This document shows, in pieces, positions 45,709-57,539 of a DNA stretch of 64,000 nt. The stretch's first letter is position 1. The number at the start of each line of letters is the position of its first letter. The position numbers were made by a program, and so were the translations under genes. The DNA comes from Diphasiastrum complanatum (lineage: Eukaryota; Streptophyta; Lycopodiopsida; Lycopodiales; Lycopodiaceae): NCBI GenBank assembly GCA_029204225.1, contig CM055092.1, forward strand, positions 81,453,464 through 81,517,463, in the 5' to 3' direction. The notes under the pieces were generated by a model that saw only the letters and a list, made by a program, of their open reading frames with translations, made no database searches and had not been told where the DNA came from.

Positions 45709-48010
45709 GAGATGGCCAACATTAATGAGGCATTTTTGGGCGATGCAGATGAACTCGATGGGGCTTCCAACGATAACATTTGGAAGTTTAAAATGAAGGA
45801 ACAAGAAGGTACAGAGAGCCTTATCATTGATCAACCTATCAGTGAAGGATTCTATGATTACCCATATCAGTGAGGTCACGACTACCAGGGGAGCTTGGGA
45901 AGCTCTTAGAACACAATTTGAAACTTCTAATCTAGCTTGAGCCATGTTCTTAAAGTCCACATTGAACACCATTAGGATGGTAAAAGGTGAAATGGTGGGA
46001 ACTTTCTTCACCAGGAGCTAAGGGAGCTGAGGGAGAACCAATCAAAGATGTCGAATTGGTACATACCACAATGAGTACTATGTCAGAAGGCCTATAAATA
46101 TTTTTAAGTGGTACTGCCTTGAGGGACAGATTGCTTACCATCAAAGATTTGTATGCAAGAAGAGCAAATGATGATAGATAGTAAAGTCAAGGCAAACCAC
46201 ATAGGAGATTCAAGCATTGTGAGCTAAAAACAAATAAAAGAGCTGGAAAAGGGTTCCAAGGAAGGGCAAGGATGATGAGGAAGAGGGAGAGTCGTCATCA
46301 AAGCCAAAAAAGAACAAGAAAGATAAATGTTACTATTGCCACAAATTTGGTCAATGGGCACATGAATGTTCTAAGAAGAAAGTTGACATAAAGAAGGGAA
46401 AAGTGAAGCAATAGGGCAATACTGTGGAAGATGATGGAGAAGATGATAAAATTAGTGTCTTCTCATTAACATAAGCATTCTAGGTAGATGATGGTGCCAA
46501 GTAGTTCATCAATTTAGGCGCCATGAGGCATGTGACTAGAAAACATGACTGGTTCGAGAAATTCTCGCAATCCATGATGGGGAGAATGTCACGTAGGTTA
46601 ATGAGGAGGAATGCCAGATACATGGGGTCGACAATGTCCCTGTGGTTGATTACTTGATTGATTATTTACCTATTGATATATACAATTATAATGATCATTA
46701 TAGATCAGTGATTGAGCAAAAGAAAGTTTTGTGATACATCTTTATTAGTTCTACTTCATCCGTTCTATGTTATGTAGATAGTACTCAAAACTTACGTAGT
46801 TTATGAACTGTCAATGTCATCATCTAACATGGAAATCTACTATGTACATTCTAACTACTATCTACAATGATTGCTATGTTAGATAGCAATAGTTGGAGAT
46901 AATACTCAGAATGTACATAGTATAAAAACTATCAATGTCATCATCTGTCAACATCAATCTTGGAAGAAGATACTCCATGGGTTGATGCACATGAGGATTA
47001 TGAGAGAACTCCACCAATCCATGATCCTAGGAGAAGGTCCTTAACAATAAGTGCAATGAAGGAAAAACATGCTGGAAGAAAGAGACGTCACTTGGGCACT
47101 CCTTGGGACATGTAATCACAAAGAAGTGTATCTCTAGAATCAAAGACACCAAAATAGTACAAAAAAATTATGAAGGATGCAAAAATGAATCTGCCAGGGT
47201 GTCAAGAGCCATTTACTTTTGATGAACCAAAGGATCTCAAAAAATGGCAAAGGTCAACGGAGGAGAAGATGGACTAGATCCATAGGCATGATGCCTATGA
47301 GTTGGTTGACCTTCCACCTATAATGAAAGCCAATGACAACAAACATTGTGTGTATAAGACAAAGTGTCACGCAGATGACACAATTGCAAAGCATAAGACA
47401 TACCTAGTGGTAAAAGGCTATAATCAAAGTAAGGGAATCAATTACGAGGAGGCGTTTTCTCCAGTAGCCAAGTGAACTGCACTACTCCTAATTGTTGCCT
47501 TGAATCTGACTTTGGGTGGAAGATCCACTAAAGGGATGTAAAATCCGCATTTTTGAAGAGCAAGTATATATGGTCCAACCACAAGGCTTTGTTGTGAAGG
47601 GATGTGAAGACAAGATTTGCAAGCTACAAAAAGCACTTTATGGTCTCAAGAAGCTGAGTATAAAGTGTTAAGTTCTGCTAGTCAAGAACTTGTATGACTA
47701 TGAAGATTGTTTGAGTGAGATTGGTATTAAGCAAACACACCCTACTATTATCTTCACTAATATCAAAAGCAGGATACCGTTGGCCAAAAATCCAGTATTT
47801 CATGGTAGTGTTACACACATGGAAGTAGAATATCACTTTGTGCTTGAGAAATTATAGTATGAAGATATTAGTGTTATGCATTGTTCCACAATGTTGCAAC
47901 TTGCCGATAAGTTTACAAAAGCTATAAGTAAAGACAAGTTTGAGGCTTTTACTAAGCTTGGTATGGAAACAATTATGTAAAATCTTTTGAAATACTTGTC
48001 AATACCAAAG
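45709..48010 (+). pseudogene. Copia gag-pol remnant (element E)
   Basis: Opens MANINEAFLGDADELDGASN (45712), then gag blocks ITHISEVTTTRGAWEALRTQ and MVKGEMVGTFFT, a CCHC knuckle CYYCHKFGQWAHECSKKK (46330-46380) and a protease remnant NLGAMRHVTRKHDWFEKF. After a foldback insert (46778-46953) it resumes in RT: RHDAYELVDLPP, KTYLVVKGYNQSKGINYEEA, FSPVAK (47290-47475). It ends with RNase H-like VEYHFVLEKL and LQLADKFTKAISKDKFEAF (47823-47950). Stops are frequent. Integrase and most of RT are deleted. Confidence 0.82.
46778..46953. repeat. Foldback insert with 15-bp inverted arms and 55-bp direct repeats
   Basis: TACTATGTACATTCT (46838-46852) pairs perfectly with AGAATGTACATAGTA (46908-46922). 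The loop holds a second perfect hairpin TTGCTAT-GTTAG-ATAGCAA (46871-46889). Flanking direct repeats share GATANTACTCANAANNTAC and CTNTCAATGTCATCATCT. It interrupts the Copia remnant between the protease and RT regions. Confidence 0.8.
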
Positions 48011-48088
48011 TGCGATACCATCATGGAGGTATGATCCATGACTAGCATAGTTCTTAGCCTAAGTGAAAGACGTTGATTATTGAGGGAG

Positions 48089-48365
48089 AGAGTTAAAATA
48101 GCAATAATCAACATGTGGTTCTTTTATGGTGAGTTTCTAAGTTCTACGATAACACCTTTTGCTTAGTTCTAGAGCTATCGGGCCGATTCTTTTACAAGCC
48201 CTATGTTAAGTACTTAAATTTTTTTCCTTGTGCTTGACAATTAATGATGTGAATACATGTATTTTGGTTTTGGTGTGTGTGAGAGCAATTATACTTCTTC
48301 TTGCCTTAAAGCACTTAATGTTGTGTTTGTGTGATTGAATTGATCCTTTTAAGTTTTTTAACTGA
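48089..48365 (+). repeat. 3' LTR of Copia element E
   Basis: Follows GTTGATTATTGAGGGAGAG (PPT) and matches the LTR at 19766-20036. Length about 275 bp, unusually short beside the ~0.9-1.2 kb LTRs elsewhere in the window. Confidence 0.7.
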
Positions 48366-50430
48366 CAATAAATCTGAAAAGCATAAGAAGAAGAATAATA
48401 AAGAGAAGGAAAAGCACTTATTAAAACTTATGATTTAGTTAGTAGGGAATTTTATTATGGTGGTGCTTAGTTTTTGTCTTTATTGTAACCAGAATGGTCA
48501 TTATGCTAATGACTGTCCAAATGGCACATGATATTGTGCTCCTCCGGAATTCAATGAAGAACCGCTCACATCCTTAGAACCAGAAGGCAATGGAACCATG
48601 GCCTAAACCGCCCTGCTATGGAAATAGCGAAGATTATTGAACAGGCTTGTGAAGATCCATGAATGGACTACAAGGAAGAGGTTGAACATGAACTTAGTAA
48701 ACGAGCTCAAAATCATTAACTCTATGAAATCATGCAGATCTCGTCATTACCATAATCTTGAAGGCCTTAGAAACCTTCATGGGAAGGGGAGTACGAGATG
48801 ATCGAGATGTCCCTAGAATTGGAAGCAGCGATTTCCACATAATTTGTGTAAGACAATTGTGGGCCATTTTCCCGTTGAGATCCCTCAGTTGAAACCCATT
48901 CCTTGTCAAAAAAATGCCCCAACACAGTCTTAATGAAAAATCAAAATAAAAGAGGTTTCTAAATATGATGCGGGAACGGTCATACAAGGCCAATGAGTAT
49001 GTAAAGTCACCATTTCATCTGGAATTTATCTTCCACTAGGAGATTGACTATGGAAGAAGTTGGAAAAATTTGGGCAAGAACAAGAAGAGTGTTAAAATCT
49101 TTCATCAGCTATGGAGATGTGGTTCAAAAAAACTGGAGAGTTGTATGACAAGTGTCATCAGAATAAAGTGATCCATACTAGCAATAGAAAGCCACCGAAA
49201 GTATCATAGCCTTCATCAATCCAGGTTGAAAATGTATTCATTCTAGGCATTAAAGGGGTTCCACCACACCAATAAAAGCACATTGAAAATGAAATATCCA
49301 CCACAAGTCATCCTTTCATGATAGAATGGTTATGGCATAACATTTACATGACTAATAGCACTCACAATCCCTTGCAACATTTTTTTGGATATCAAGAATT
49401 ATAGCTCTAGTCCATCGTATCTAGGCATGACAACATGAGTGTAGAAAGCATATTGTTAGTGTGATGTTTTGACAATTGTGATTATGTTGATCTTGATAAT
49501 ATAGTGGTTGTAGTATGTGTAACTAAGTGTGGTCCACACATGTGAATGATTTTGCTAATAAACATTAGCAACGATGTAACACAATCCAATGTATTTGCTT
49601 TTGTGTGACATTTGGTCATGTGCCAATAATTTCTAGGATCTGAAAATGTGTGTCGTACAAGTGATGTAGATTTTAGACTTTTATAATTGTTAAGAAACAA
49701 ATTATTTGTTGGATTGAGGTCTGCATTCTAGCATGCGAAGCACAAACCATGCAAGCATTCAAGTACTATAACATGCTTTTGGACATTATTTTTGCTATAG
49801 ATTAGGATAATTTGTACAAATTTCTAAGAGCACGACATATGAAGTTCATGTCCATTGAAGGTCAAGATGCAATCTTCATGCATGCCCTATCATATGCTAC
49901 GATGATAAAAACATTCTATCTTGAAATTTAATCATTGATAGTCTTCACGATTCCTCTAGCAAAGGAGACAAGTCTAGCATATTTGGCCACCAAATTAGGA
50001 CTTGAAGCTTACATGGCATGATTATCTACTTTGTGGCTGAAAGATATCTCCAAGGTTGTCTTGCGAGTTCCTTCCTCAACAACAATCTAGAAGTTATTGA
50101 TAAAAGCACCACCTAACTGTTAGCTCCCTCCAAGGACAACACACAATTACGAGACTTGAACCACCTATGAGAATGACCCCGTGCAATAAGGACATGCATC
50201 TAATACCAAAGATGTTGAATCATGAAGATGATGGATTTGCTTGGCACAGTGACTGTCGAATTTCACCATAGTCCACAAAGATCTTGGCACTACATTCTCA
50301 ATACTCTAGAAAGACCATCCCCTCTCAGAATTTTGCATACTTATGTTATAGAATATCTACGTCGATTTAAAGGCCTTCCTATTTAATGCGCAGTTAGATT
50401 GATGTACTTTGCTGGTGCGTAATTACGGTT
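48366..50430. other. Unidentified region with one CCHC zinc-knuckle remnant
   Basis: At 48480-48535 the plus strand reads CLYCNQNGHYANDCPNGT, a C-x2-C-x4-H-x4-C knuckle as in retroelement gag or plant pararetrovirus coat proteins, followed by EEPLTSLEPEGNGTMA and a stop. Elsewhere to 50430 all frames are short. I could not assign the region to a family. It may be a decayed retroelement or endogenous pararetrovirus, with no further support. Confidence 0.4.
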
Positions 50431-50639
50431 TTTGCTGAGCAACCTTTTTCATGCTTTCGATAATGATGCTAGATGGGATCTACTAGCTCCTTGCAAGTGG
50501 CATGACATACAGAAAATCAATGGGAAATACGGTCATATAATCTCTTTCAAATTGTTTCACAATCATTATAAAGAAATGTTGGGAAATTTAGTGTCAGCGT
50601 TCTATTTTTTTGTAAATTTTGTTCTAGTTAAGTATTGGA

Positions 50640-51280
50640 TGATATTCTACTATTGGCGACTCAAAATGCAAAAACATAAGTCTTCTGCATATGGATCAAA
50701 AAAAATTATAACACTCATCTATGTTCTACTAGTAACCGTTGAAAATCATTTGTGAAAGTTTGTTTGTAATGAGATATATCATTCCTTAGTAGAATTGATT
50801 TTCACTGAAGGTTTGACCAAACTGCCAATTTAAAGGGGCAACATCATAAGATGTGATTTTGCATTCCTTTCGGTTGTCGTGACTTGAAAGGATAAACTTT
50901 GGCCTACTAGAACAGTGTCACATTCCCAGTTATGTCCCCAGTTACGCTTCATGGAAATCTAGCTTCATGGAAACCTTTAACTGAACCAATAGATATGTCG
51001 CCCATGCCACCCACATTATTGACCAGCACGAGACTAAACCAAGGGTTGTTGTTGATGGTGAAACACATACTTCCATCCATGTGGCATGGCACTCTACAGG
51101 CATCAATCACAAATTTTAGTCTTTTGACGTCAAAAGGTCCGTGCTAAAATTTTAAACTACTAATCTCTAGAAATATCGCCTCTAACAAATATCTAATAGG
51201 AATATAATAAGTGTAAGATATGTATGAGCTTGAATGCATGTATGCCAATCATAGCGGATTCCAACTCAATCCTATTAAAA
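50640..51280. repeat. Tandem duplicate of the expansin 3' region (left copy)
   Basis: Matches 51590-52180 from GGATCAAAAAAA-TTATAACACTC through exon 3 to GCCAATCATAGCGGAT, about 910-950 bp apart in direct orientation. It duplicates exon 3 plus the 3' flank of the expansin pseudogene. Confidence 0.88.
50786..51093 (-). pseudogene. Expansin exon 3 duplicate (copy 3)
   Basis: Minus-strand exon 3 encoding the expansin C-terminal (pollen-allergen-like) domain. From the acceptor TGTAG at 51094 it reads VPCHMDGSMCFTIN and LVLVNNVGGMGDIS, then a frameshift, SMKRNWGHNWECDTVLVGQS, another shift, and the canonical end CKITSYDVAPLNWQFGQTF and SENQFY before TAA. Two frame breaks and no exons 1-2 make it a pseudo-exon. 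Its C-terminus keeps the NWQFGQTF consensus better than copy 2 (NVQFGQSF). Confidence 0.88.
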
Positions 51281-51704
51281 TACATGAAATCTAGTAAGAC
51301 ATATGATAGTCTATCATGAACTTGAACAATTTGTATTTGATTGCTCTATAACTTTAATCTGTACATCATCATGATACATACTAGACTCAACACAAATGAT
51401 CTATTCTTCAATGAGTAAACTAGAAAAGAAAATGACACAATGTTGGAGATCCATGTTCGAAACAATATGCTTTATTGTGCAAAGGTAACGAGTTCTAGAC
51501 TGAATAAAGTTTCGAAATTCTTGCATTTCGATTATGATGTAATGGGATGCTACAGACTGCCCGCCTCTTTTACAATTACATTTTATAGAAAGTTGAGATG
51601 GATCAAAAAAATTTATAACACTCGTCTATGTTCTACCAGTAATTGTTGAAAATCATCAATGAAAGTTTGTTTGAAATGAGATATGCCATTCCTTAGTACA
51701 TTCC

Positions 51705-52743
51705 TCAGTAGAATTGATTTTCACTGAAGGATTGACCAAACTGCACATTTAAAGGGGCAACATCGTAAGATGTGATTTTGCATTCCTTCGGTTGTCATGA
51801 CTTGGAAGGATAAACTTTGGCCTACTAGCTCAGTGTCACATTCCCAATCTTGTCCCCAGTTTTGCTTCATGGAAATGTAGCCCGTTTCGGAACCTTTAAC
51901 TGAAACAGCAGATATGTCGCCCATGCCACCCACATTATTGACCAGCACGAGATTAAACCAAGGGTTGCCGTTGATGGTGAAACACATACTTCCATCCATG
52001 TGGCATGGCACTCTACATGCATCAATCACAAATTTCAGTCTTTTGACATCAAAAGGTCCGTGCTAAAATTTTAAACTACTAATCTCTAGAAATATCGCCT
52101 TTCACGAATATCTTACAAGAATATAACAAGTGCAAGATATGTATGAGCTTGAATGCATGTACGCCAATCATAGCGGATGTTGAATAGTACTAGTAGCAGT
52201 TCTCAATCATTGAAAGCAAATAAATTTTATTCCAAGGCTGAAAAGACCATAATACCCAAGTGCACAAATAGGTTACGGTACTTGCAATCACGTTGAGTGG
52301 TAAGTTAATGATATCTTTTGACTGGAATTATACAATAGCTTATGAAAAAAGTCAATAAACTCAAATGAAATAGAAGATCGCACTGTATATTTATGGAGGA
52401 TTGACCGACCAATGTTTCTAAGATGCCACCTTCGATAGAGAATAGGCACAATGCCTGCATGCCAGAAAGTAATTTGAGCCAACGCCGGCTATGACATATC
52501 AAAGTGCTCTCGGGGATTGTTGCACCAACCTCCATTGTATTTCAGAAGGGCATCGTTTGGAGGGAATAAGTTTGTAATTGTAATAAACACATATGGATTT
52601 CTAGGGTTGCACCATTGGGTATTGTTCCAACACTTGATTTTGTAGCGTCCACCACAAGCTGCACCATTCTTGAACAATATTGTCCTGAGTGCTGCTGTAT
52701 TTGTATTGTAACCCTGGCTATAGAGGTTGTCATATCCGCATGC
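51705..52743 (-). pseudogene. Expansin pseudogene copy 2 (exons 2 and 3)
   Basis: Exon 2 (52743-about 52430) reads [38 protein letters not shown] and REHFDMS, then TAG where copy 1 has CAG, then ALAQITFWHAGIVPILYRR. Two family cysteines are replaced (CGGR for CGGC; TNLF for TNLC). Exon 3 (52012-51705) gives VPCHMDGSMCFTINGNPWFN, LVLVNNVGGMGDISAVSVKG, YISMKQNWGQDWECDTELVG and, after one frameshift, YDVAPLNVQFGQSFSENQFY and TGA. Exon 1 is absent because the flank carries a 266-bp deletion there. The intron 2 acceptor TGTAG is at 52016-52013. Confidence 0.9.
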
Positions 52744-53938
52744 GCTATCTAATCACAGGCGATAGATTACAACGAGAAGTATGCCTCACAGAGGGTCATT
52801 AAGCAAACTGCTGTTCAAAGTACCATTGTTATTAAACAGATAAGTTCTAATAAACCGAATAAGAAATGCAGCAAGGAAACCTCTTAAGTTCCTCACTAAT
52901 AGTAGTCTTATCTATTGAAGTGTTGCGTGACTCTTCGATGATTTGCAAGCGCCCAAGTCCAGCTACAATCACAATCTTTGCACGTAGATGCATCCACCTG
53001 CTTGCATAGTATGTATATCAACCCTCTAGGGTGAGTGCTCTCGAGAGAAGAGTTGCAAGAGGAGGATGATGGTAATATTGCATGAAATGAAAGCGGTAGT
53101 GAATGAGAAAAAGAGAAGAGGATAGCTCTTATAATTTTCTTCAATATGACAGGTAAAGTGGCACCAAATAAATAATTCAAAATTTTCAACAACTAAACTT
53201 TTCAGTTTATGGTTTTGTTTTTTGTTTTGCATTTGCTCAAAAAAAGGGATGGAAAGCACTCTGATTCCTTAAGGCTTTAGTCTAAAATTGTTATGCTCAT
53301 TTGATGTGGTTTATGCCCTACATGTCATGTTGTATTTAGGTGCAAATTTTAAACCCTCATTATCATTGATGCACTAAATTGAAAGTTAACGACAAGAAGC
53401 ACTGCATATGAGATGAGAGTCATTACTTAATGTGTGGCTATCATTGAAATCAAAAGGAAAAATGTGCAAGGACATATGAATTTAAATGTTGTTCATGGAG
53501 GGGGGGGGGGAGGTATGCATACACAAAGTTGGATAACTAGTAATTGTACACTAAGAAACTCTAGGAAGGTGGCATGTATAGAATTTTTTTTCCTGCAAGC
53601 TTAGTGAACTACACTTCTAATAAAATACTTTGACATGATAAAAACAAATGAAACCCCTTAATTATAGATGATTAAGGACCACAAGTGAGTATAGAGGCTC
53701 TTAACCTGATTGCAATGACATAGATAAGAGCAACAACCCAGTTGTTCATGGAAAAGCTACTCCACTTGTAGAGAAGAAAATGAGTGAGGTGTCTTGGTTG
53801 GATGACAAGTCTTTCATACTCTTTTGCATGAATGTACAACAAATAAAAGTGCTAGCAAAAAATGCATTATTTGAGGTACTCATTGAAAATATATTTAATA
53901 TGACCATGTCCATTTTAAATGAATAACAAAAATCAAGG
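52744..53938. repeat. Flank of expansin copy 2, segmental duplicate of 313-1296 plus 6496-7035
   Basis: Base-by-base relative of the copy 1 flank without the 5.2 kb LTR element, so it shows the empty-site arrangement. The junction at 52838/52839 marks the lost 266 bp (402-667 in copy 1). A poly-G tract at 53503 corresponds to the one at 6586. Confidence 0.85.
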
Positions 53939-53944
53939 TTTGAG

Positions 53945-55060
53945 ACCAAGTCTCAGAGTGAGGTGTTGTACCTCACAGACAAATTGTTCAGTTTGAAGTG
54001 GGATGGAGCAGACCTTGAAAGCCATGTCAAGGCTATGGAGGAGATCTTCACCTCTTTAATAGCAGCTGGAGAAGAGCATGACATTAAGGCTGACCAGCAA
54101 CTTACTCTCTTTCTTAGATCTCTACCTGATTCCTATAGTTCTTTGAGAGCTATTCTCAGGAGGACACTGGAAATAAATTTTGAAGATGCCATCAAAGCTG
54201 TACCTGAAGACATGATGCTGCAAGGAAGATTCAAAGCTAAAAAGAATGGTGAAAAGGCATTGTTTGTCAAAGGAGGTCTACACTCATGGGAAAATCAGCC
54301 AAGACAGAACTTTAAGGAGAGAAGAGGGCCTGCCAAGTCACACAGTGGATAGATGCTGGTTGAGTCCACACATCCCTTGCATTCATTGCAAGAATCCTGG
54401 GCACATGGTCGTGGACTGCGTCAAGAATCCTAGAAGACCAAGACAAGGCCCTAAAATTACAGAAAGAGGCAATGTCACTCAGACTTCAAATAGTGACCAA
54501 CCTGAATCATCCAAGATGGGTGAAGAGAGGGCCTAAAGGACCGCAGTATTCTTCTGCATAGAAGAACAATGTAGTGCAACTATTGTGAAACTGAATATGA
54601 ATACGATATGGTTCTTGATTTTGGTGCTACGGCTCACATAGTCTGCACAAAAGAGGTCATAAGAAACCTTGAACCTGTGAAGAATGAAAGACATATCATT
54701 CTTGGTGATGGAAGCAGACACATGGTTCAAGGAGTTGGCAGCATGAGGACAACTACTGGCAGTATGATCCTTCAGAACACATTGTATGTTCCCTCCATGA
54801 AGAAGGATTTGATATCTGTTGCAAATCTTGCAGACATAGGAATCAAAACTTCATTCACCCCAGACATCTGCAGGCTGGTTAACAGCACAACCAGCAGGGT
54901 GCTATCTCTAGGATCTCGTATCGGAAATCTTTAGTTTGTTAAGGTGATCTCTGAAATTGATGTTGCCAATACACTATCAGACTTTTATGATGCTTTGTCC
55001 AAAGACACAAAACTTGTCAATTTTAGGCTTCATCCCCGTAAGAGCTTTTTCGAGAGTCAC
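53945..55060 (+). pseudogene. Copia gag-protease fragment (element F)
   Basis: Gag segment 53963-54352 reads LYLTDKLFSLKWDGADLESH, TLFLRSLPDSYSSLRAILRR and TLEINFEDAIKAVPED (UBN2-type gag). A frameshift near 54340 leads to the CCHC knuckle CIHCKNPGHMVVDC (54377-54420). The protease reads MVLDFGATAHIVCTKE, where the active-site DSGA has become DFGA, then IILGDGSRHMVQGVGSM and NTLYVPSMKKDLISVANLAD. It stops near 54935. Pol is absent, and a minus-strand integrase piece begins at 55064. The gag is one of the better preserved in the window but is not complete. Confidence 0.87.
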
Positions 55061-55063
55061 ATT

Positions 55064-55500
55064 TCAAATCACAATTGTGGGACTTCTATTCTGCAAGAAT
55101 GTTGCCGCATTACCCACCGTCGACCCATAAGAATTTGGTAAGACCATTTGCTTCATCATGGAGCATGCACTTTTTATAATGGTTCTATTATTCCTTTCTA
55201 CTACACCATTACTATGTGGCATGTGTGCTTGAGTAAATTTTCTTTGGATGCCATATTCCTTGCAAAAGTCTTCAAAATCATGTGATTTATATTTGCTCCC
55301 TCTATATGATCTAAGCACTTTGATTTCTACATCCAACTACTCCACCAAAGCCTTGAAATCTTTGAATGCCACTTAAAACAGGACTTCTGATATATCACTC
55401 ATTGTGGTATGTACCAATTCAACATCTCTAATTGGTTCTCCAATTGCCACAAGTTGGTCCCTCCAATTGGCTCCCAGTGAAGAAATATCCCACCATTTCA
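55064..55500 (-). pseudogene. Copia gag-integrase fusion fragment, minus orientation
   Basis: The minus strand first reads gag-like WRDQLVAIGEPIRDVELVHT and TMSDISEVLF (55470-55380), then jumps to integrase VLRSYRGSKYKSHDFEDFCK, FTQAHMPHSNGVVERNNRTI and a tail (to 55064) with the catalytic Glu in VERNNRT. Protease, pre-integrase and the first half of integrase are deleted. The gag part resembles element E (IGEPIKDVELVHTTMS). Confidence 0.8.
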
Positions 55501-55547
55501 CCTACATAGCTTTGTTGAAATCAGGTTAACTCCGAAACCTCCATTTA

Positions 55548-55930
55548 TCACGGCTTCTTCTTTACCAAACAGTCTATGTTGTATCGGCAGGGTGATCTTT
55601 TGTTGCTCACTTTCCCAGGCTCCAAAATTGAGTACTTCATTCGTTTCTTCAAACCGGCCCCAAAAAGTGGCTTTTGATGGACTGGTGGTTCGATCTGAGT
55701 TAATCTTTCTGCTAATACTTCTTTTGCTTTTGGCACCAGCTTAACAAATTCTCCTAGTGTAATATCCATCTTGCTCGATAGAATATCCACGATCATTTAT
55801 GTTTGCAGCGATTCCAGTTCTATCATCTTGAAGGGTTCTTCATGATGGTGCAACTGTGTATTAACATCCATTCGTGGATTATGTCCTTCCGGTTGCAACA
55901 TAGGTGACTATGGTCATTACTAAGGATTGT
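55548..55930 (-). pseudogene. Retroelement polyprotein segment, probably Gypsy-type
   Basis: 82-codon open segment reading SKMDITLGEFVKLVPKAKEV, LAERLTQIEPPVHQKPLFGA and LEPGKVSNKRSPCRYNIDCL. The style resembles the gag-protease linker of Gypsy elements, but no catalytic motif is present. Similar sequence continues upstream on the minus strand to 55930 (QPEGHNPRMDVNTQLHHHE). The family assignment is uncertain. Confidence 0.45.
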
Positions 55931-55984
55931 GTTACGGGATTGATTCCTTCTACACTAAGCTCACTTGTTATCATCTCATTATAC

Positions 55985-56200
55985 GTCATTGGCAAAGTAT
56001 GTCATGATATCTCACAATAGGAAAACAATATTAAGCTCATATTGTTAGAACTCTGTCATAAATATGATGGTGATCTATGGCAGTTCCAAGCATCTCGATG
56101 TATAAATTTAAGATAGGTCTAAATCCCTACTCGTCATTGGCAAAGTATGTCATGATATCTCACAACAAGAAAATAGTGTTAAGCTTATATTGTCAAGGTG
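55985..56200. repeat. Short local duplication
   Basis: GGCAAAGTATGTCATGATAT followed by CTCACAA occurs at 55991 and 56139, each followed by GAAAA-ATTAAGCT-ATATTGT. The two are about 148 bp apart. No gene. Confidence 0.75.
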
Positions 56201-56289
56201 ATTGGTTTAGGGGTAAGAGACTAGTGTTAGAATGTCCAACAAGTTATTTTCATGGTAATATCATGCGTACTATCGGAGTTAGGAATTAG

Positions 56290-57530
56290 CCATATCTATC
56301 AAAAGGTCACAAATGTAACACTTGTACAAAAAATTGTATAGAAGATCGAGCACCTACAACGAAGAACTTTCCCATATTCAAAAATTCTACGTAATTTTTT
56401 CTTGGAGTATTCAAACAATATAAAAGCATCCCATATATTCAAAAGCTAGTAGTTTAAAATCCTACATATGTACTTACTAGACAAAAAATTTCTCAAAATT
56501 TTTTTATTTTTATTTTTTTAACATGGGTCGTCACAAAATGCGCACAAAAGTGTGCATTTCAATCACTTATGCAAAAAATCATATCTCATAAACTATGATG
56601 AATCACAACAAATCCTTTCACATGTGTGTTCTTCATATATACATTTACTGATTAAAAAATTTGAGACCTTCATTTTGAGCAATTGGTTTGTAAGATATGA
56701 TGTGTCAAACATGTGGGGGTACTGTTGAAACTTCAAGATCTTCATACATGGGACTACATTATTGTGAATTTTCCATTCAATTTTTTGTTTGTCTACTCTT
56801 AAAAATCCTATATGACTATAGAAACATGCCTATAGTTCTTTTTTTTTGAGTTTTGAGTTTTAGAGAGATAGATACGTGCATCCAAAATTAGCCATTTAAG
56901 TGCTGATAAAAATCACCAAAACTAGAAGTATTATATTTGAGTATAACACCATCCAAGTTAATCTCTCTCTCCCTCTCTTTTACTCACTCTCTCTCTCTCT
57001 CTCTCACACATTCTAGTCTTCAATGTATTGACTTCACATTTAGTTTGTAGGTTTTGAGTAGTGAATAGGAGGCGGCGGATCTACAAAAAACAGTGAGCAA
57101 AACAGGGCTTGGAATGGCCGTCGAAATAGGCCGATCTGTTAGATTTGGCCATTCCGATGTCTGCAATTTTTTTTTTTTGCACCTACAGTTTTAAGTTTTG
57201 TTGCATTTTTGTTGTAGATCCACATTATTTTGTTGTGAATCTGGATTCATGGCAGTCAGAATGACTATTAGAATAGGCCGATCTACTGAGCTAACTATTC
57301 CGAGAGGCATTTTGAAGGGTATTCCAACCATAGTCTGTAGATATCAGCTTGCATTGCATTGTGTAGACATCAGCCTTTCATTGCATTTATGTTGATTCAA
57401 AAGCTGTGTGGATGTAGATGTAAATCTATGTATATTTATTTTGATTTTTGTAGATGTATCTGTGAAAAAATACAAATCAAATCCCATTAGCGGATCAATG
57501 ATCTTTAGCCAAATTTGGTTGCACATCTAG
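56290..57530. other. No gene seen; CT tract at 56965-57005
   Basis: AT-rich sequence. Around 57060-57320 there are repeats of AATAGGCCGATCTNYTGA and of GGAATGGCCGTCGAAATAGG-like phrases. No recognisable protein. Confidence 0.5.
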
Positions 57531-57539
57531 AAATAGCTA

